A DNA stretch of 64,000 nucleotides from Spirochaetia bacterium (GCA_029975555.1 JARKOY010000125.1:112479-176478), one strand, 5' to 3'; positions 45,561-54,602 are shown, numbered from the stretch's first letter. Translations and numbers: made by a program. Notes: generated by a model not told the origin, from the sequence alone.

Positions 45561-45846
45561 ACTGATCGGTAAACCGGAAGGGTGCAAGCTGCTGCGCATG
45601 ACCATCGATGTCGAGCCGCCGCTCTCGCCGTCTTCGCGCATTCGATCTGTCTCGATCCGCGGGGACTTCTTCGCCATTCCCGAGGAAGCCTTTGACGAGG
45701 TCGAAGATGAGCTTGTAGGCGCCGCGCTCGAAGAACTCGGAAGAAGATTCGACTGGCTCGTCTGGCAGAAAGGCCTGGAATGCGCAGGGATTACGGGGCG
45801 CGGGTTGGACGAAATCGTTCAAAAGGAATTCCACAATGGCGTATGA
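45550..45846 (+). CDS. Stand-alone lipoate ligase accessory domain (LplB-like)
   Basis: 98 residues: MKLELIGKPEGCKLLRMTID, IRSVSIRGDFFAIPEEAFDEVEDELVG and a helical end. The GDFFAxPEE pattern matches the C-terminal accessory domain of lipoate-protein ligase (Lip_prot_lig_C). In some archaea this is a separate LplB subunit needed by LplA for lipoate activation. It overlaps lipA by 11 nt and the ligase gene by 11 nt, so the three are translated together. Confidence 0.75.
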   Translation: MKLELIGKPEGCKLLRMTIDVEPPLSPSSRIRSVSIRGDFFAIPEEAFDEVEDELVGAALEELGRRFDWLVWQKGLECAGITGRGLDEIVQKEFHNGV

Positions 45847-46618
45847 ATTCAGGCTGCTCGAGACTGGTCTTCGCCGCGCGGCCTTCAACATGGGCCTCGA
45901 CGAGGCGCTTCTGCGCTCGGTTGCAGAAGGGGTAAGCCTCCCGACGCTCCGATTCTATGGCTGGGCCCCTGCCGCGGTCTCCATCGGGTATTTCCAGGGC
46001 TTAGAGGAAGAGGTCGACACTGCCGCATGCGCGGCGGCCGGCATCGATGTCGTGCGGCGGATCACCGGCGGCGGGGCCGTATTTCATCACCATGAAGTGA
46101 CGTACAGCATCGCCTTGCCGCTCAGACATCCCCTTGCCTGCCAGAACATCCTCGATTCCTACCGGCTGTTGCTGCGAGGCATCGTAGAGGGGCTCTCGGT
46201 GCTCGGCATCGAGGCTGAATTTGCGCCCATAAACGATATCGTCACAGGAGGAAAGAAGATTTCGGGCAACGCCCAGACCAGAAAGCTGGGCTGTATCCTC
46301 CAACACGGCACCATCCTCCTCGACGTGGACGTGGACCAAATGTTCAGCGTGCTCAAGGTGCCCCAGGAAAAGGCCAAGGGAAAGCTGATCGAGGACATCA
46401 AACAGCGCGTCACGAGCGTGAGGCGCTGTTTGCCCCAAAAGGAGCCTGCAACCATCGATTCTCTCTATGCTCTCACAATAGAGGCACTGAAGCAGGGTTT
46501 TGCCAGGGCGCTCGATCTTGCCCTCGATAGCTCCTCGCCGACCGAGTCCGAACTCTTGTTGGCCGAACAGCTCGCGCACGAGAAATTTTCCTCTCTGGCA
46601 TGGACCGCTCTCCGGTGA
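45836..46618 (+). CDS. lplA: Lipoate-protein ligase A catalytic subunit (or octanoyltransferase)
   Basis: 260 residues of the BPL/LplA/LipB fold. Seen are FNMGLDEALLRSV, LRFYGWAPAAVSIGYFQ, VVRRITGGGAVFHHHEVTYSIAL and GGKKISGNAQTRK with the conserved lysine, then ILQHGTILLDVD. It transfers lipoate or octanoate to carrier proteins. With lipA and the LplB-like gene next to it, it may load octanoate for LipA or salvage lipoate. A LipM-type octanoyltransferase is the alternative, but the separate accessory domain favours a two-part ligase. Confidence 0.88.
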   Translation: MAYEFRLLETGLRRAAFNMGLDEALLRSVAEGVSLPTLRFYGWAPAAVSIGYFQGLEEEVDTAACAAAGIDVVRRITGGGAVFHHHEVTYSIALPLRHPLACQNILDSYRLLLRGIVEGLSVLGIEAEFAPINDIVTGGKKISGNAQTRKLGCILQHGTILLDVDVDQMFSVLKVPQEKAKGKLIEDIKQRVTSVRRCLPQKEPATIDSLYALTIEALKQGFARALDLALDSSSPTESELLLAEQLAHEKFSSLAWTALR

Positions 46619-46632
46619 ATATGCACTTTCTT

Positions 46633-46661
46633 TTGAATTTTCTAATAATTCAGCATATAAT
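46633..46661 (+). promoter_or_regulatory. Promoter of the histidine kinase operon
   Basis: TTGAAT (46633-46638), exactly 17 nt, then a perfect TATAAT (46656-46661). A second TATAAT lies at 46669-46674. Confidence 0.75.
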
Positions 46662-46689
46662 TTAGACATATAATCCATAAAGGAGAACG

Positions 46690-46701
46690 ATGAAGTCTTG
46701 A
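46690..46701 (+). other. Three-codon ORF (Met-Lys-Ser-stop) overlapping the kinase start
   Basis: ATG AAG TCT TGA stands 4 nt after AGGAG (46681-46685), an ideal Shine-Dalgarno distance. Its TGA overlaps the TTG start of the histidine kinase (TTGA), which is 12 nt from the same Shine-Dalgarno. It may set reinitiation or coupling at the kinase start. A frameshift error in the sequence is an alternative. Confidence 0.4.
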
Positions 46702-48467
46702 TTGACGCACTTTTACAAAATGTGACAATCCTCATCTTCATCTATGTGTTCTATCACTTTACCTTCAGATTGCTCAAAGGAAAACCCTGGGCCATTTCGA
46801 TAATAAACGGCATTTTTTTAGGCGGGACTGCCATTTTAGCGATGCTCAAGCCTTTTCGAATCGAAGAGGGCATTTTCTACGATGCGCGCAGCATCGTGAT
46901 CGGCATTGCTGGATTTTTTGGAGGCCCTCTGACGGGAACTATCGCCGCAGCCCTTGCGCTTGTCTACCGTATCAGTCGTGGAGGTGCTGGTGTTGTCCCA
47001 GGATCATTATCCATCATCTTCCCCCTGCTGCTGTCCATTTTCGCGGCGAAAGTCCGGCCTCGCTATCAGCCCCTCGCCCAAAAGCACCCATCGCTCGCAA
47101 TCTTTGGAACATGGTTTTTGGGCTTCCTCATCCATGTCTGCGTCATCCTGGCCCAATTTCTTCTCCCCAATGAAAGATGGCGAGAGACGATTCCCCTCAT
47201 GCTCTTCCCCTTCCTCGTCGTTTTCCCCATAGTGTTTTCCCTCATCTGCCTCCTCTTTCTTGATAACGAGCACCTTGAAAAGGCGATCAGAGACCTCGCC
47301 ATCTCTGAAGCCCGCTACCGCAGTCTCTTCCAGAATCACCACACGGTGATGCTCATCATCGACGCCGTCACAGGGGCCATCGTCGATGCAAATCCCGCCG
47401 CGGAAGCCTTCTACGGCTGGGACCGTGCAAAACTCACCACCATGCGCATCCAGGACATCAATACGCTTGCTCCAGAAGAAGTCGAGGCAGAAATAGCCAG
47501 GGCCCGCAACAGGCACAAGAATATCTTTTACTTCAAACATCGCCGCGCGAATGCCGAACCCATCGACGTCGAAGTGTACAGCGGCCCCATCAGCATCCAA
47601 GGCAAAGAGCTGCTGTTCTCCATCATTCACGACAATTCGCAGAGGGTGCGCGCAGAACAAGAAGTGCGAATGCTCACAGAAACGCTCGAACAGCAGGTAA
47701 AAAAACGAACGGAAGAACTCGAAGTGAAGACGCAGCGCCTCACCGAGCTCAATAGAGAATATGAATCCTTTGTATATTCAGTGTCGCACGACTTGCGCGC
47801 TCCCTTGCGCGCCATCGCAGGCTTTTCGACGATTCTGGGAAACCTGCTTCGTGAAAATCCACAGCCGGGGTCCGATCTGCAAGATGTATCCACAAGTCGT
47901 GACAAAGAGGTGTATCACCTCCTCGAGCGAATTCAGGCAAACACGGAACGCATGCAAAAGCTCATCAACGACATGCTGATGCTCTCGCGAGTAGGAACGA
48001 GAACGCTGAATCTTCAGCCGATAGACTTGAGCCTGATGGCCCAGGAGATTCTCGACGAAGAGACGGAAGACAAGAAAGAACGGCATTTCGAGTGCCACGT
48101 ACAACGAGGTCTCCATACTGTTGCAGACCCAGACCTCGCACGGATTCTGCTTGTCAACCTCGTCTCAAATGCCGTAAAATTCACTCAGCGAAGAGAGTCT
48201 GCGCGCATAGAGGTCGGCTCCGAACTGCGTGAAGGCAAAAAGGTCTTTTACATTCGCGATAACGGCGCAGGTTTCGATGTCGAAGCGGCAGGCGACAGGC
48301 TGTTTGGGCCTTTTCAACGCTTTCACGACAATGCCGATTTCGAGGGTTCGGGTATCGGGCTCTCGATTGTCAAGCGTGTGGTGACGCGCCACGGAGGTTC
48401 TGTGACGATAGAGTCGGTTCCTGAAAAGGGCACATGCGTCTATTTCAACTTTGGCGAGGCTGAGTGA
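46698..48467 (+). CDS. 5TMR_LYT-PAS sensor histidine kinase
   Basis: 589 residues. The N-terminal ~200 residues hold five to six membrane helices of the 5TMR_LYT type seen in LytS/YhcK (KGKPWAISIINGIFLGGTAI, RSIVIGIAGFFGGPLTGTIAAALALVYRI given in part, with the NG and GG motifs). A PAS domain follows at about 205-325 (HHTVMLIIDAVTGAIVDANPAAEAFYGW in part), then a coiled coil, HisKA with VYSVSHDLRAPLRAIAGFS and the phosphoacceptor His, and HATPase_c with NLVSNAVKF, VFYIRDNGAGFD and GSGIGLSIVKRVV. The start is TTG 46698; no in-frame ATG is earlier. Response-regulator genes follow immediately. Confidence 0.88.
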   Translation: MIDALLQNVTILIFIYVFYHFTFRLLKGKPWAISIINGIFLGGTAILAMLKPFRIEEGIFYDARSIVIGIAGFFGGPLTGTIAAALALVYRISRGGAGVVPGSLSIIFPLLLSIFAAKVRPRYQPLAQKHPSLAIFGTWFLGFLIHVCVILAQFLLPNERWRETIPLMLFPFLVVFPIVFSLICLLFLDNEHLEKAIRDLAISEARYRSLFQNHHTVMLIIDAVTGAIVDANPAAEAFYGWDRAKLTTMRIQDINTLAPEEVEAEIARARNRHKNIFYFKHRRANAEPIDVEVYSGPISIQGKELLFSIIHDNSQRVRAEQEVRMLTETLEQQVKKRTEELEVKTQRLTELNREYESFVYSVSHDLRAPLRAIAGFSTILGNLLRENPQPGSDLQDVSTSRDKEVYHLLERIQANTERMQKLINDMLMLSRVGTRTLNLQPIDLSLMAQEILDEETEDKKERHFECHVQRGLHTVADPDLARILLVNLVSNAVKFTQRRESARIEVGSELREGKKVFYIRDNGAGFDVEAAGDRLFGPFQRFHDNADFEGSGIGLSIVKRVVTRHGGSVTIESVPEKGTCVYFNFGEAE

Positions 48468-48470
48468 TCT

Positions 48471-48953
48471 ATGGAATTGCATACCCCTCACCAAACAATC
48501 CTCATCGTCGACGACAACCCCGACGATGCCGAACTTGCGGTGATCGCCCTGAAGCAGAAAGGCATTAAAACCCCGTATCGTATTGCCAGGAATGCCGATG
48601 AAGCCCTCGAGATTGCACTTGGCCGTGAACGCTCCGTATCTGAGCGCCATACCGCGGACCCTGCCGCTGCCCAAGCGTCAATCCCCGCCCTTGTATTGCT
48701 GGACCTCAAGCTTCCAGGCAAGAGCGGCCTCGAAGTGCTCAAAGAGCTCCGCGCTGCGCCACACACGCGCTATGTCCCCGTCGTGGTGCTCACCACCTCG
48801 GTTTTAGAAGAAGATATGATCCAGAGCTATGAGCATGGCGCGAACAGCTTCATAAGAAAGCCCGTCGACTTCTCGACATTTCTCCATGAAATCGAACTCA
48901 TCTGTCATTACTGGCTGGAGACCAACCTCCAGCCGAAAAAGAGCCCCGCATGA
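48471..48953 (+). CDS. Single-domain response regulator (Rcp1-like)
   Basis: 160 residues of a stand-alone receiver domain: ILIVDDNPDDAELAVIAL with the acidic pair, VLLDLKLPGKSGLEVLKEL with the phosphoacceptor Asp, VVVLTTSVLEEDMIQSYEHGANSFIRKPVDF with the conserved Thr and Lys. A 20-residue insert rich in Ala precedes the phospho-site strand. Receivers of this kind usually pair with PAS/phytochrome-type kinases, and the gene starts 4 nt after the kinase gene. No output domain is present, so it probably signals by protein contact. Confidence 0.9.
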   Translation: MELHTPHQTILIVDDNPDDAELAVIALKQKGIKTPYRIARNADEALEIALGRERSVSERHTADPAAAQASIPALVLLDLKLPGKSGLEVLKELRAAPHTRYVPVVVLTTSVLEEDMIQSYEHGANSFIRKPVDFSTFLHEIELICHYWLETNLQPKKSPA

Positions 48954-48963
48954 GGCCAGCTCT

Positions 48964-51222
48964 ATGACTATACTGCCTGAAGATATAGACCTTCACGTTC
49001 TGATCGTCGAGGACAACAGAGACGACGCCGAGCTGCTCCTCTACCACCTCAAGAAAACATTTCGGTCGGTACACCACACCCACATCCAGAATCTCAGAGA
49101 ATACCGTGAAATACTGCCAGCATTCGCCGAAAACGAGGCCCCAGTAGGACAATACAAGGTCATCCTGTCCGACTGGGCAGTTCCAGGGTACGACTGCCTT
49201 GCCGCGCTGGAAATCCTGCACGAGATAAAGCGGACCATTCCATTCATTGTCGTGTCTGGGGCCATCGGAGAAACTACGGCGGTAGCCTTGATAAAGGCAG
49301 GCGCTTACGACTTTGTGTTCAAAGAGCAACCAGAGCTTCTCTCCCACATCATTCCGAAAGCGCTCGAGTGGGCCGAGCAGAAAAAGATAGAAGAGACGCA
49401 GCGTCTTCAAATCGAACTGCAGAATAAAGCTTTTCAAGCTACACCGAATGCAATCGCCATCCTCAGTGTGCAAGGCTCTTTTGAATGGGTAAACCCGGCC
49501 TACGAGAGGCTAACAGGCTGGACTCTTCAGGAACTGAAAGGTCGACAATGGTGTGACTTCTGCAGCGATGCTCTTTCAGAAGATTGTGCCCAGGCCTTTC
49601 AAGAGCTGAGATATAAAGACGTCCATCAATGGGAAGGCATCGCAACCCGCAAGGACGGATCGCGCTATCAGGAATTCCGACAGATGTCCAAACTGGACGA
49701 TGCCAACAACGTGGTACAGCAATATCTTTTGATTCGACAGGACATCACCGCCCTAAAGCAGTACCACCAGAGACTTGAAATAGACACAGAGCTTCCTCTG
49801 ATACTCGCCAACTGCCAGACAGAGGCGAGTATATACGAGCAGTCAGCCTCGTACCTCAAGCGGACCTTCATCGAAGTTCAGCGTGCAGGATTTCGACCAG
49901 TAGAAGGCCAAGGAGAAAAAATCTCCCGCTGGATTGGCGACGACATGGCGTGTTCTTCAGCAACCGCCCACATGGAATATCCTGTGCTCGTCGAAGGCAA
50001 ACCAAAGGCCATTTGCGCTTTAGACTGGAATGCTCGTCCGCTCGAGGGGACAGAGGTTTTAATACGCTACGCCTTAGAAAAGCTAGAACAACCCCTCTCT
50101 CGATGTATGGCGCAGAAAAAAGCCAAGGAATGGCTGCATCGGCTTTCCTTGCTTGACATTTTTAGGGAATACTTTGGTTCGGGCAAGGATTTCAATGGAG
50201 CTGTCCTGAAAATACTGCGCATCATACGAGAGACATTGCAGGCAGACAGCATAAGCCTCTACATTCAAAATGCAGACGGCACATTGACGTGCAGGGACCA
50301 TGATGGCTTCCTCTCAGACCTCATAGACAACGCGACGATCTATCCAGGCGAAAAAAATGTGGGGCTCGCCGCCGAAGAACGGCGCATCATTGCAGCGGCG
50401 GACATCCCAGCACATTATGATGAATATCCGCCCCGATTCCGCGCCATCATCGAGCGCGAAAAATTCGTCACTCAATACTGCATTCCTGTGATATTAGCGA
50501 ACGAAGTGTGGGCAGTCCTCGAGCTTTTTTTCAGGACTGCCTTCAATCCTGACGAAACCTGGCTCGCGTTCGGCCAAGCCGCGGCCTATCAAATCGGCCT
50601 CGCCCTTCAGATGCAGAGCATTATTGAAGAACTCTCCAGCGCGTATAGGGAGCTTCAGAGTGCCAACGAATCTATCATCGAAGGGCTTTCAAGAGCCCTC
50701 GAATTCCGCGACAAGGAAACTGAGGGGCATACGCTTCGGGTCACCACCCTCTTCATGGCCTTTGCCTCGAAGTTTATCCAAGATGAGGACGAGCTCAAGA
50801 AACTGCGAATTGGGTCCCTCCTGCACGATATTGGTAAAATCGGCATCTCCGACACCATTCTCAACAAGCCCGGGCCATTCACACAGGAAGAGCTGATCGA
50901 AATGAAGAGGCATCCTCTCATTTCAAGGGAAATCCTCTCTCGGATTCCGTTGCTGCACGAGTGCATCGATATTCCTCTCTATCATCATGAGAAATATGAT
51001 GGAACAGGGTATCCTTTCGGGTTAAAGGGCGAAGCAATTCCGCTTTCGGCGAGACTCTTTGCAATTGTCGATGTCTATGATGCTCTTACGAGCGACAGAC
51101 CATACCGCAAAGCCTGGTCAAAAGGAAAAACACTCGAATATATCCGTGCCAACGCAGGGACACACTTTGATCCAACGCTTGCACTCCGGTTCATCGAGAT
51201 GCAGCACATAGATCAGTCGTAA
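48964..51222 (+). CDS. REC-PAS-GAF-HD-GYP cyclic-di-GMP phosphodiesterase
   Basis: About 752 residues. The order is a receiver (HVLIVEDNRDDAELLLYHL, VILSDWAVPGYDCLAAL), PAS (AIAILSVQGSFEWVNPAYERLTGW), a GAF-like sensor region (about 330-600), and HD-GYP (GLSRALEFRDKETEGHTLRV, LHDIGKIGISDTILNKPG, HHEKYDGTGYPFGLKGEAIPL). The HD pair and the GYP motif are intact, so it should hydrolyse c-di-GMP to pGpG or GMP. I start at ATG 48964, after GAGG; the longer frame from 48886 lies within the previous gene. A copy of the dispersed repeat at 50046 encodes EGTEV. Confidence 0.9.
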   Translation: MTILPEDIDLHVLIVEDNRDDAELLLYHLKKTFRSVHHTHIQNLREYREILPAFAENEAPVGQYKVILSDWAVPGYDCLAALEILHEIKRTIPFIVVSGAIGETTAVALIKAGAYDFVFKEQPELLSHIIPKALEWAEQKKIEETQRLQIELQNKAFQATPNAIAILSVQGSFEWVNPAYERLTGWTLQELKGRQWCDFCSDALSEDCAQAFQELRYKDVHQWEGIATRKDGSRYQEFRQMSKLDDANNVVQQYLLIRQDITALKQYHQRLEIDTELPLILANCQTEASIYEQSASYLKRTFIEVQRAGFRPVEGQGEKISRWIGDDMACSSATAHMEYPVLVEGKPKAICALDWNARPLEGTEVLIRYALEKLEQPLSRCMAQKKAKEWLHRLSLLDIFREYFGSGKDFNGAVLKILRIIRETLQADSISLYIQNADGTLTCRDHDGFLSDLIDNATIYPGEKNVGLAAEERRIIAAADIPAHYDEYPPRFRAIIEREKFVTQYCIPVILANEVWAVLELFFRTAFNPDETWLAFGQAAAYQIGLALQMQSIIEELSSAYRELQSANESIIEGLSRALEFRDKETEGHTLRVTTLFMAFASKFIQDEDELKKLRIGSLLHDIGKIGISDTILNKPGPFTQEELIEMKRHPLISREILSRIPLLHECIDIPLYHHEKYDGTGYPFGLKGEAIPLSARLFAIVDVYDALTSDRPYRKAWSKGKTLEYIRANAGTHFDPTLALRFIEMQHIDQS

Positions 51223-51351
51223 CCCATGAGTCGAGGAGCCGAGGTGTGCTGCCTTTAGCATACAGGCTAGCATGCAGGCGGGCATCGGACGGCACGCCTT
51301 CTCTTTGAAAATCTCACAACCACGCCGAGGCCTTTCAAGAATTTTTTTACG

Positions 51352-51380
51352 TTGACAGCACTACAGGGCCGCCCTATACT
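51352..51380 (+). promoter_or_regulatory. Promoter of the sugar ABC/oxidoreductase operon
   Basis: A perfect TTGACA (51352-51357), exactly 17 nt, then TATACT (51375-51380). The leader to the first ATG is about 63 nt. Confidence 0.8.
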
Positions 51381-51387
51381 TTTTACA

Positions 51388-51426
51388 AGGGTTTTATAAA
51401 AGCGCATTTCATAAAAAGCAAACCCT
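51388..51426 (+). promoter_or_regulatory. Inverted repeat in the 5' leader of the sugar operon
   Basis: AGGGTTT (51388-51394) pairs with AAACCCT (51420-51426). Inside it, TTTTAT and ATAAAA arms can extend the symmetry. It starts near the predicted +1, a good place for a repressor operator. It could also act as an mRNA hairpin. Confidence 0.4.
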
Positions 51427-51449
51427 ATCGTGGGAGACAGGAGGCCTCT

Positions 51450-52709
51450 ATGAAGAAATGTCTTTTGGCAGTGACGATTGTACTCATCGCCATTTCTGTG
51501 TTTGCTCAGCAGAAAGTCACGCTCACCATCGAAAGTTGGCGCAACGACGACATTCAAATTTGGCAGGACCAGATCATTCCGGCTTTCGAGAAGAAAAATC
51601 CGACTATTCATGTGGTATTCGCACCGACCCCACCTGCAGAATATAACGGAGTACTCAATTCGAAACTCGAAGGCGGCACTGCGGGCGACCTCATTACAGC
51701 GCGGCCATTCGACGCATCCCTCGCGCTGTTCAACAAGGGCTACCTCGCCGATTTGACCAACCTACCCGGCATGAACAATTTTTCTGACGTCGCCAAGAGT
51801 GCGTGGATCACCGACGATGGCAAGCATGTGTTTGCAGTGCCTATGGCCTCAGTCATTCACGGTTTTTTCTATAATAAAGACATCTTCAAAAAATTGAACC
51901 TCAAGGTGCCTCAGACGAAAGCAGAATTCATGCAGGTCCTCGAGGCGATCAAAAAAGACGGCCGTTACATCCCCCTCGCGATGGGAACCGCCGACATGTG
52001 GGAGGCTGCCACGATGGGATTCCAGAACATCGGTCCCAACAACTGGAAAGGCGAAGAAGGCCGCCTCGCGCTCATCTCTGGAAAGCAAAAATACACCGAC
52101 GCCCCCTATATCAAGACTTGGAAAGAGCTTGCATCGTGGGCGCCTTATATGCCCAAGGGCTATCAGTCGGTCAAGTACCCAGATGCGCAACAGCTCTTTA
52201 CGCTTGGGAAGGCCGCCATCTATCCCACCGGTTCATGGGAGATTGCGCTCTTCGAGAAAGACGCAGCCTTCGATCTCGGCATTTTCCAGCCTCCTGTGGA
52301 GAAAAAAGGAGATACGGTGTACATCAGCGACCACACGGATATCGCCCTTGGCATGAATGCCAAGACGAAATATCCCGAAGAGGCAAAAAAATTCCTCGAA
52401 TGGATGACGACGGCCGAATTTGCAAGCCTCTACTCCAATGCACTGCCTGGATTCTTCACCTTGTCGAACCACAAGATCACGCTGAAAGATCCGCTTGCAA
52501 ACGAATTTCTTTCCTGGAGGGCCACCTGCAAGTCAACGATACGCAATTCGTATCAGATACTCTCGCGCGGGGATCAGTACGGGGCGCCCAACCTTGAGAA
52601 TGAACTGTGGCAAGTGAGCGCTGCGGTGATCAATGGGACAATGACCCCTGAAGAGGCGGGTAAACGGGTGCAGGCTGGCCTCGATAAATGGTATAAGCCC
52701 AAGAAATAG
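51450..52709 (+). CDS. Sugar ABC transporter substrate-binding protein (family 1)
   Basis: 419 residues with a cleavable signal peptide (MKKCLLAVTIVLIAISVFAQ) and no lipobox at the cleavage site. The mature part has the SBP_bac_1 pattern: LTIESWRNDDIQIWQDQIIPAFEKKNP, VPMASVIHGFFYNKDIF, PTGSWEIALF, and an end VINGTMTPEEAGKRVQAGLDKW. It should deliver an oligosaccharide or sugar derivative to the permeases that follow. No ATPase gene is in the operon, so a shared MsmX-type ATPase is expected. AGGAGG precedes the start. Confidence 0.93.
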   Translation: MKKCLLAVTIVLIAISVFAQQKVTLTIESWRNDDIQIWQDQIIPAFEKKNPTIHVVFAPTPPAEYNGVLNSKLEGGTAGDLITARPFDASLALFNKGYLADLTNLPGMNNFSDVAKSAWITDDGKHVFAVPMASVIHGFFYNKDIFKKLNLKVPQTKAEFMQVLEAIKKDGRYIPLAMGTADMWEAATMGFQNIGPNNWKGEEGRLALISGKQKYTDAPYIKTWKELASWAPYMPKGYQSVKYPDAQQLFTLGKAAIYPTGSWEIALFEKDAAFDLGIFQPPVEKKGDTVYISDHTDIALGMNAKTKYPEEAKKFLEWMTTAEFASLYSNALPGFFTLSNHKITLKDPLANEFLSWRATCKSTIRNSYQILSRGDQYGAPNLENELWQVSAAVINGTMTPEEAGKRVQAGLDKWYKPKK

Positions 52710-52729
52710 ACGGCGTTGCACGCATACTG

Positions 52730-52776
52730 AAATGCCGGGATGCTTCCGGCAGCGAGGCATACCCGGCATTTCTTTT
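52730..52776 (+). terminator. Intercistronic hairpin after the binding-protein gene
   Basis: A perfect 10-bp stem, AAATGCCGGG (52730-52739) with CCCGGCATTT (52762-52771), is followed by CTTTT. It lies between the binding-protein and permease genes, where partial termination or 3'-end protection often raises binding-protein mRNA over permease mRNA. Confidence 0.7.
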
Positions 52777-52809
52777 GATATGCGTTGACATGGTAAAAGG
52801 ATAGCATCG

Positions 52810-53736
52810 GTGCTAGATTTACGTGGGCGTCGTACATTCCCGACATTCTTGGTAGTGTTTTTGGGTCCAGCGGTAGTCTGTTATACGCTCTTTATGATGT
52901 ATCCGCTGGTAGAATCTCTCGTGTTGAGTTTCTTTTCCGTTCAGCCCGACAACTCGTATATCTTTTCAGGCTTTGCAAATTTTGTAAGACTCTTCACGGA
53001 CTCCGACACGGCGCCGAGGTTCTGGGGAGCGCTGAAAAACAACGTGATCTTTTTCCTCATCCACATGCTGGTGCAGAACCCTATCGGGCTTCTGCTCGCT
53101 TCCTTGCTCGTCACGAAGGGCAAGGGGCGAGGATTCTATCGCACCGTGCTCTTCATGCCGACAGTGCTCTCTGTGGTCATCATCGGCTTCATTTGGCAAT
53201 TGATCCTGAACCCCCTCTGGGGCGTCGCCGAGTCGATGATGAGGGCTGTAGGGCTCGGCAGTCTTTTTCAACCGTGGCTCGGCCTTCCTGAATATGCCCT
53301 GCCGGCGACGGCGCTCATCTCTGTATGGCAGTTCATAGGTATCCCAATGATCCTCTTCTATACCGCGCTCATTGGTATTCCCGACGAACTCATCGAGGCG
53401 GCGGTCGTCGACGGCTGCACCGAAGGCCAAGTTTTCTGGCGCATTAAATTTCCTCTCATATTGCCCACCATAGGCATAGTCTCGATTCTGACATTCGTCG
53501 GCAACTTCAATGCATTCGACCTCATCTACACGATGAAAGGTGCCTTTGCCGGACCAGCGTACTCGACCGACATTATGGGAACTCTCTTTTACAGAACTTT
53601 CTTTGGACAACAGCTGCAGCTCGGTAATCCTACCATGGGAGCAACCGTGGCAACGATGATGTTCCTCATCATTCTTGCAGGAGTGTTGCTGTATATGTTC
53701 TTGTTTCAGCGGCGAGTAAAGACGTACCAGTTATGA
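52810..53736 (+). CDS. Sugar ABC transporter permease (MalF/LacF-like)
   Basis: 308 residues with six membrane helices. The binding-protein-dependent permease loop is EAAVVDGCTEGQVFWRIKFPLILPTIG (EAA motif with conserved Gly). It begins LRGRRTFPTFLVVFLGPAVVCYTLFMMYPLVES in family context. The start is GTG 52810, about 9 nt after AAAAGGA. It pairs with the next gene by a 4-nt overlap. Confidence 0.92.
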   Translation: MLDLRGRRTFPTFLVVFLGPAVVCYTLFMMYPLVESLVLSFFSVQPDNSYIFSGFANFVRLFTDSDTAPRFWGALKNNVIFFLIHMLVQNPIGLLLASLLVTKGKGRGFYRTVLFMPTVLSVVIIGFIWQLILNPLWGVAESMMRAVGLGSLFQPWLGLPEYALPATALISVWQFIGIPMILFYTALIGIPDELIEAAVVDGCTEGQVFWRIKFPLILPTIGIVSILTFVGNFNAFDLIYTMKGAFAGPAYSTDIMGTLFYRTFFGQQLQLGNPTMGATVATMMFLIILAGVLLYMFLFQRRVKTYQL

Positions 53737-54581
53737 AAAAAGTAAATTTTATGCGGCAAACGAGATTCCGTGGGCTCTTTCAGCACGTTGTGCTCACTTT
53801 TTTCTCTCTCGTTGCGCTCTTCCCCATCGTGCTGATCATCATGAACTCGTTCAAGCTTAAAAAATATATATTCGCGGCACCCTTCGCGCTGCCGAACGCG
53901 AAGACGTTCAGCCTGATCGGATATACAACGGTCCTCCAGCGCTCAAACCTCATCATAAATTTCGGAAACTCCATCGTCGTCACCGTAGCGTCGCTGTTCT
54001 TTATCCTGCTTTTAGGCTCGATGGCCGCATTCGCGCTCTCTGGGTACCAATTTCGGGGCAATGCATTCTTTGGCTTTTATCTTTCGATTGGGATCATGAT
54101 CCCGATCCGCCTCGGCACGGTGAGTCTCTTAAAACTGATGGCCTCCCTCGGCCTGGTGAACAGCCTGACAGGGCTCATCCTGATCTATATTGCCCAGGGG
54201 CTGCCCCTCACGATCTTCATCCTGACAAGTTTTATGTCACAGATCCCAGATGAGCTCAAAGATGCGGGAAGAATCGATGGAGCGAGCGAATACCGCATCT
54301 ATCGCCTCGTGCTCCCGCTCGTGAAACCTGCGATAGGTGCGATCGGTATATTCACCATGATCCCCATCTGGAACGACCTTTGGTTCCCGCTGATCGTGGC
54401 ACCCAGCGCGAAGACCGCCACCATCACCCTCGGCGTCCAACAATTCCTCGGCCAGTATGTGAGTGACTGGAATGCAGTGTTGTCGGCGCTGGTTCTGGCC
54501 ATGGTCCCTATCCTCCTTCTATATTTGGTGTTTTCGAAACAGATGATACGGAGCGTCACCGCAGGAGCCATCAAGGCATAA
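53733..54581 (+). CDS. Sugar ABC transporter permease (MalG/LacG-like)
   Basis: 282 residues with six membrane helices. Family features are FPIVLIIMNSFK in the first segment and periplasmic loop, and the EAA loop ELKDAGRIDGASEYRIYRLVLPLVKPAIG, followed by IPIWNDLWFPLIV. It overlaps the other permease by 4 nt (ATGA) and is followed by two dehydrogenases that probably process the imported sugar. Confidence 0.93.
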   Translation: MKKVNFMRQTRFRGLFQHVVLTFFSLVALFPIVLIIMNSFKLKKYIFAAPFALPNAKTFSLIGYTTVLQRSNLIINFGNSIVVTVASLFFILLLGSMAAFALSGYQFRGNAFFGFYLSIGIMIPIRLGTVSLLKLMASLGLVNSLTGLILIYIAQGLPLTIFILTSFMSQIPDELKDAGRIDGASEYRIYRLVLPLVKPAIGAIGIFTMIPIWNDLWFPLIVAPSAKTATITLGVQQFLGQYVSDWNAVLSALVLAMVPILLLYLVFSKQMIRSVTAGAIKA

Positions 54582-54602
54582 TCGAATCCATGGAGCATTG
54601 CA

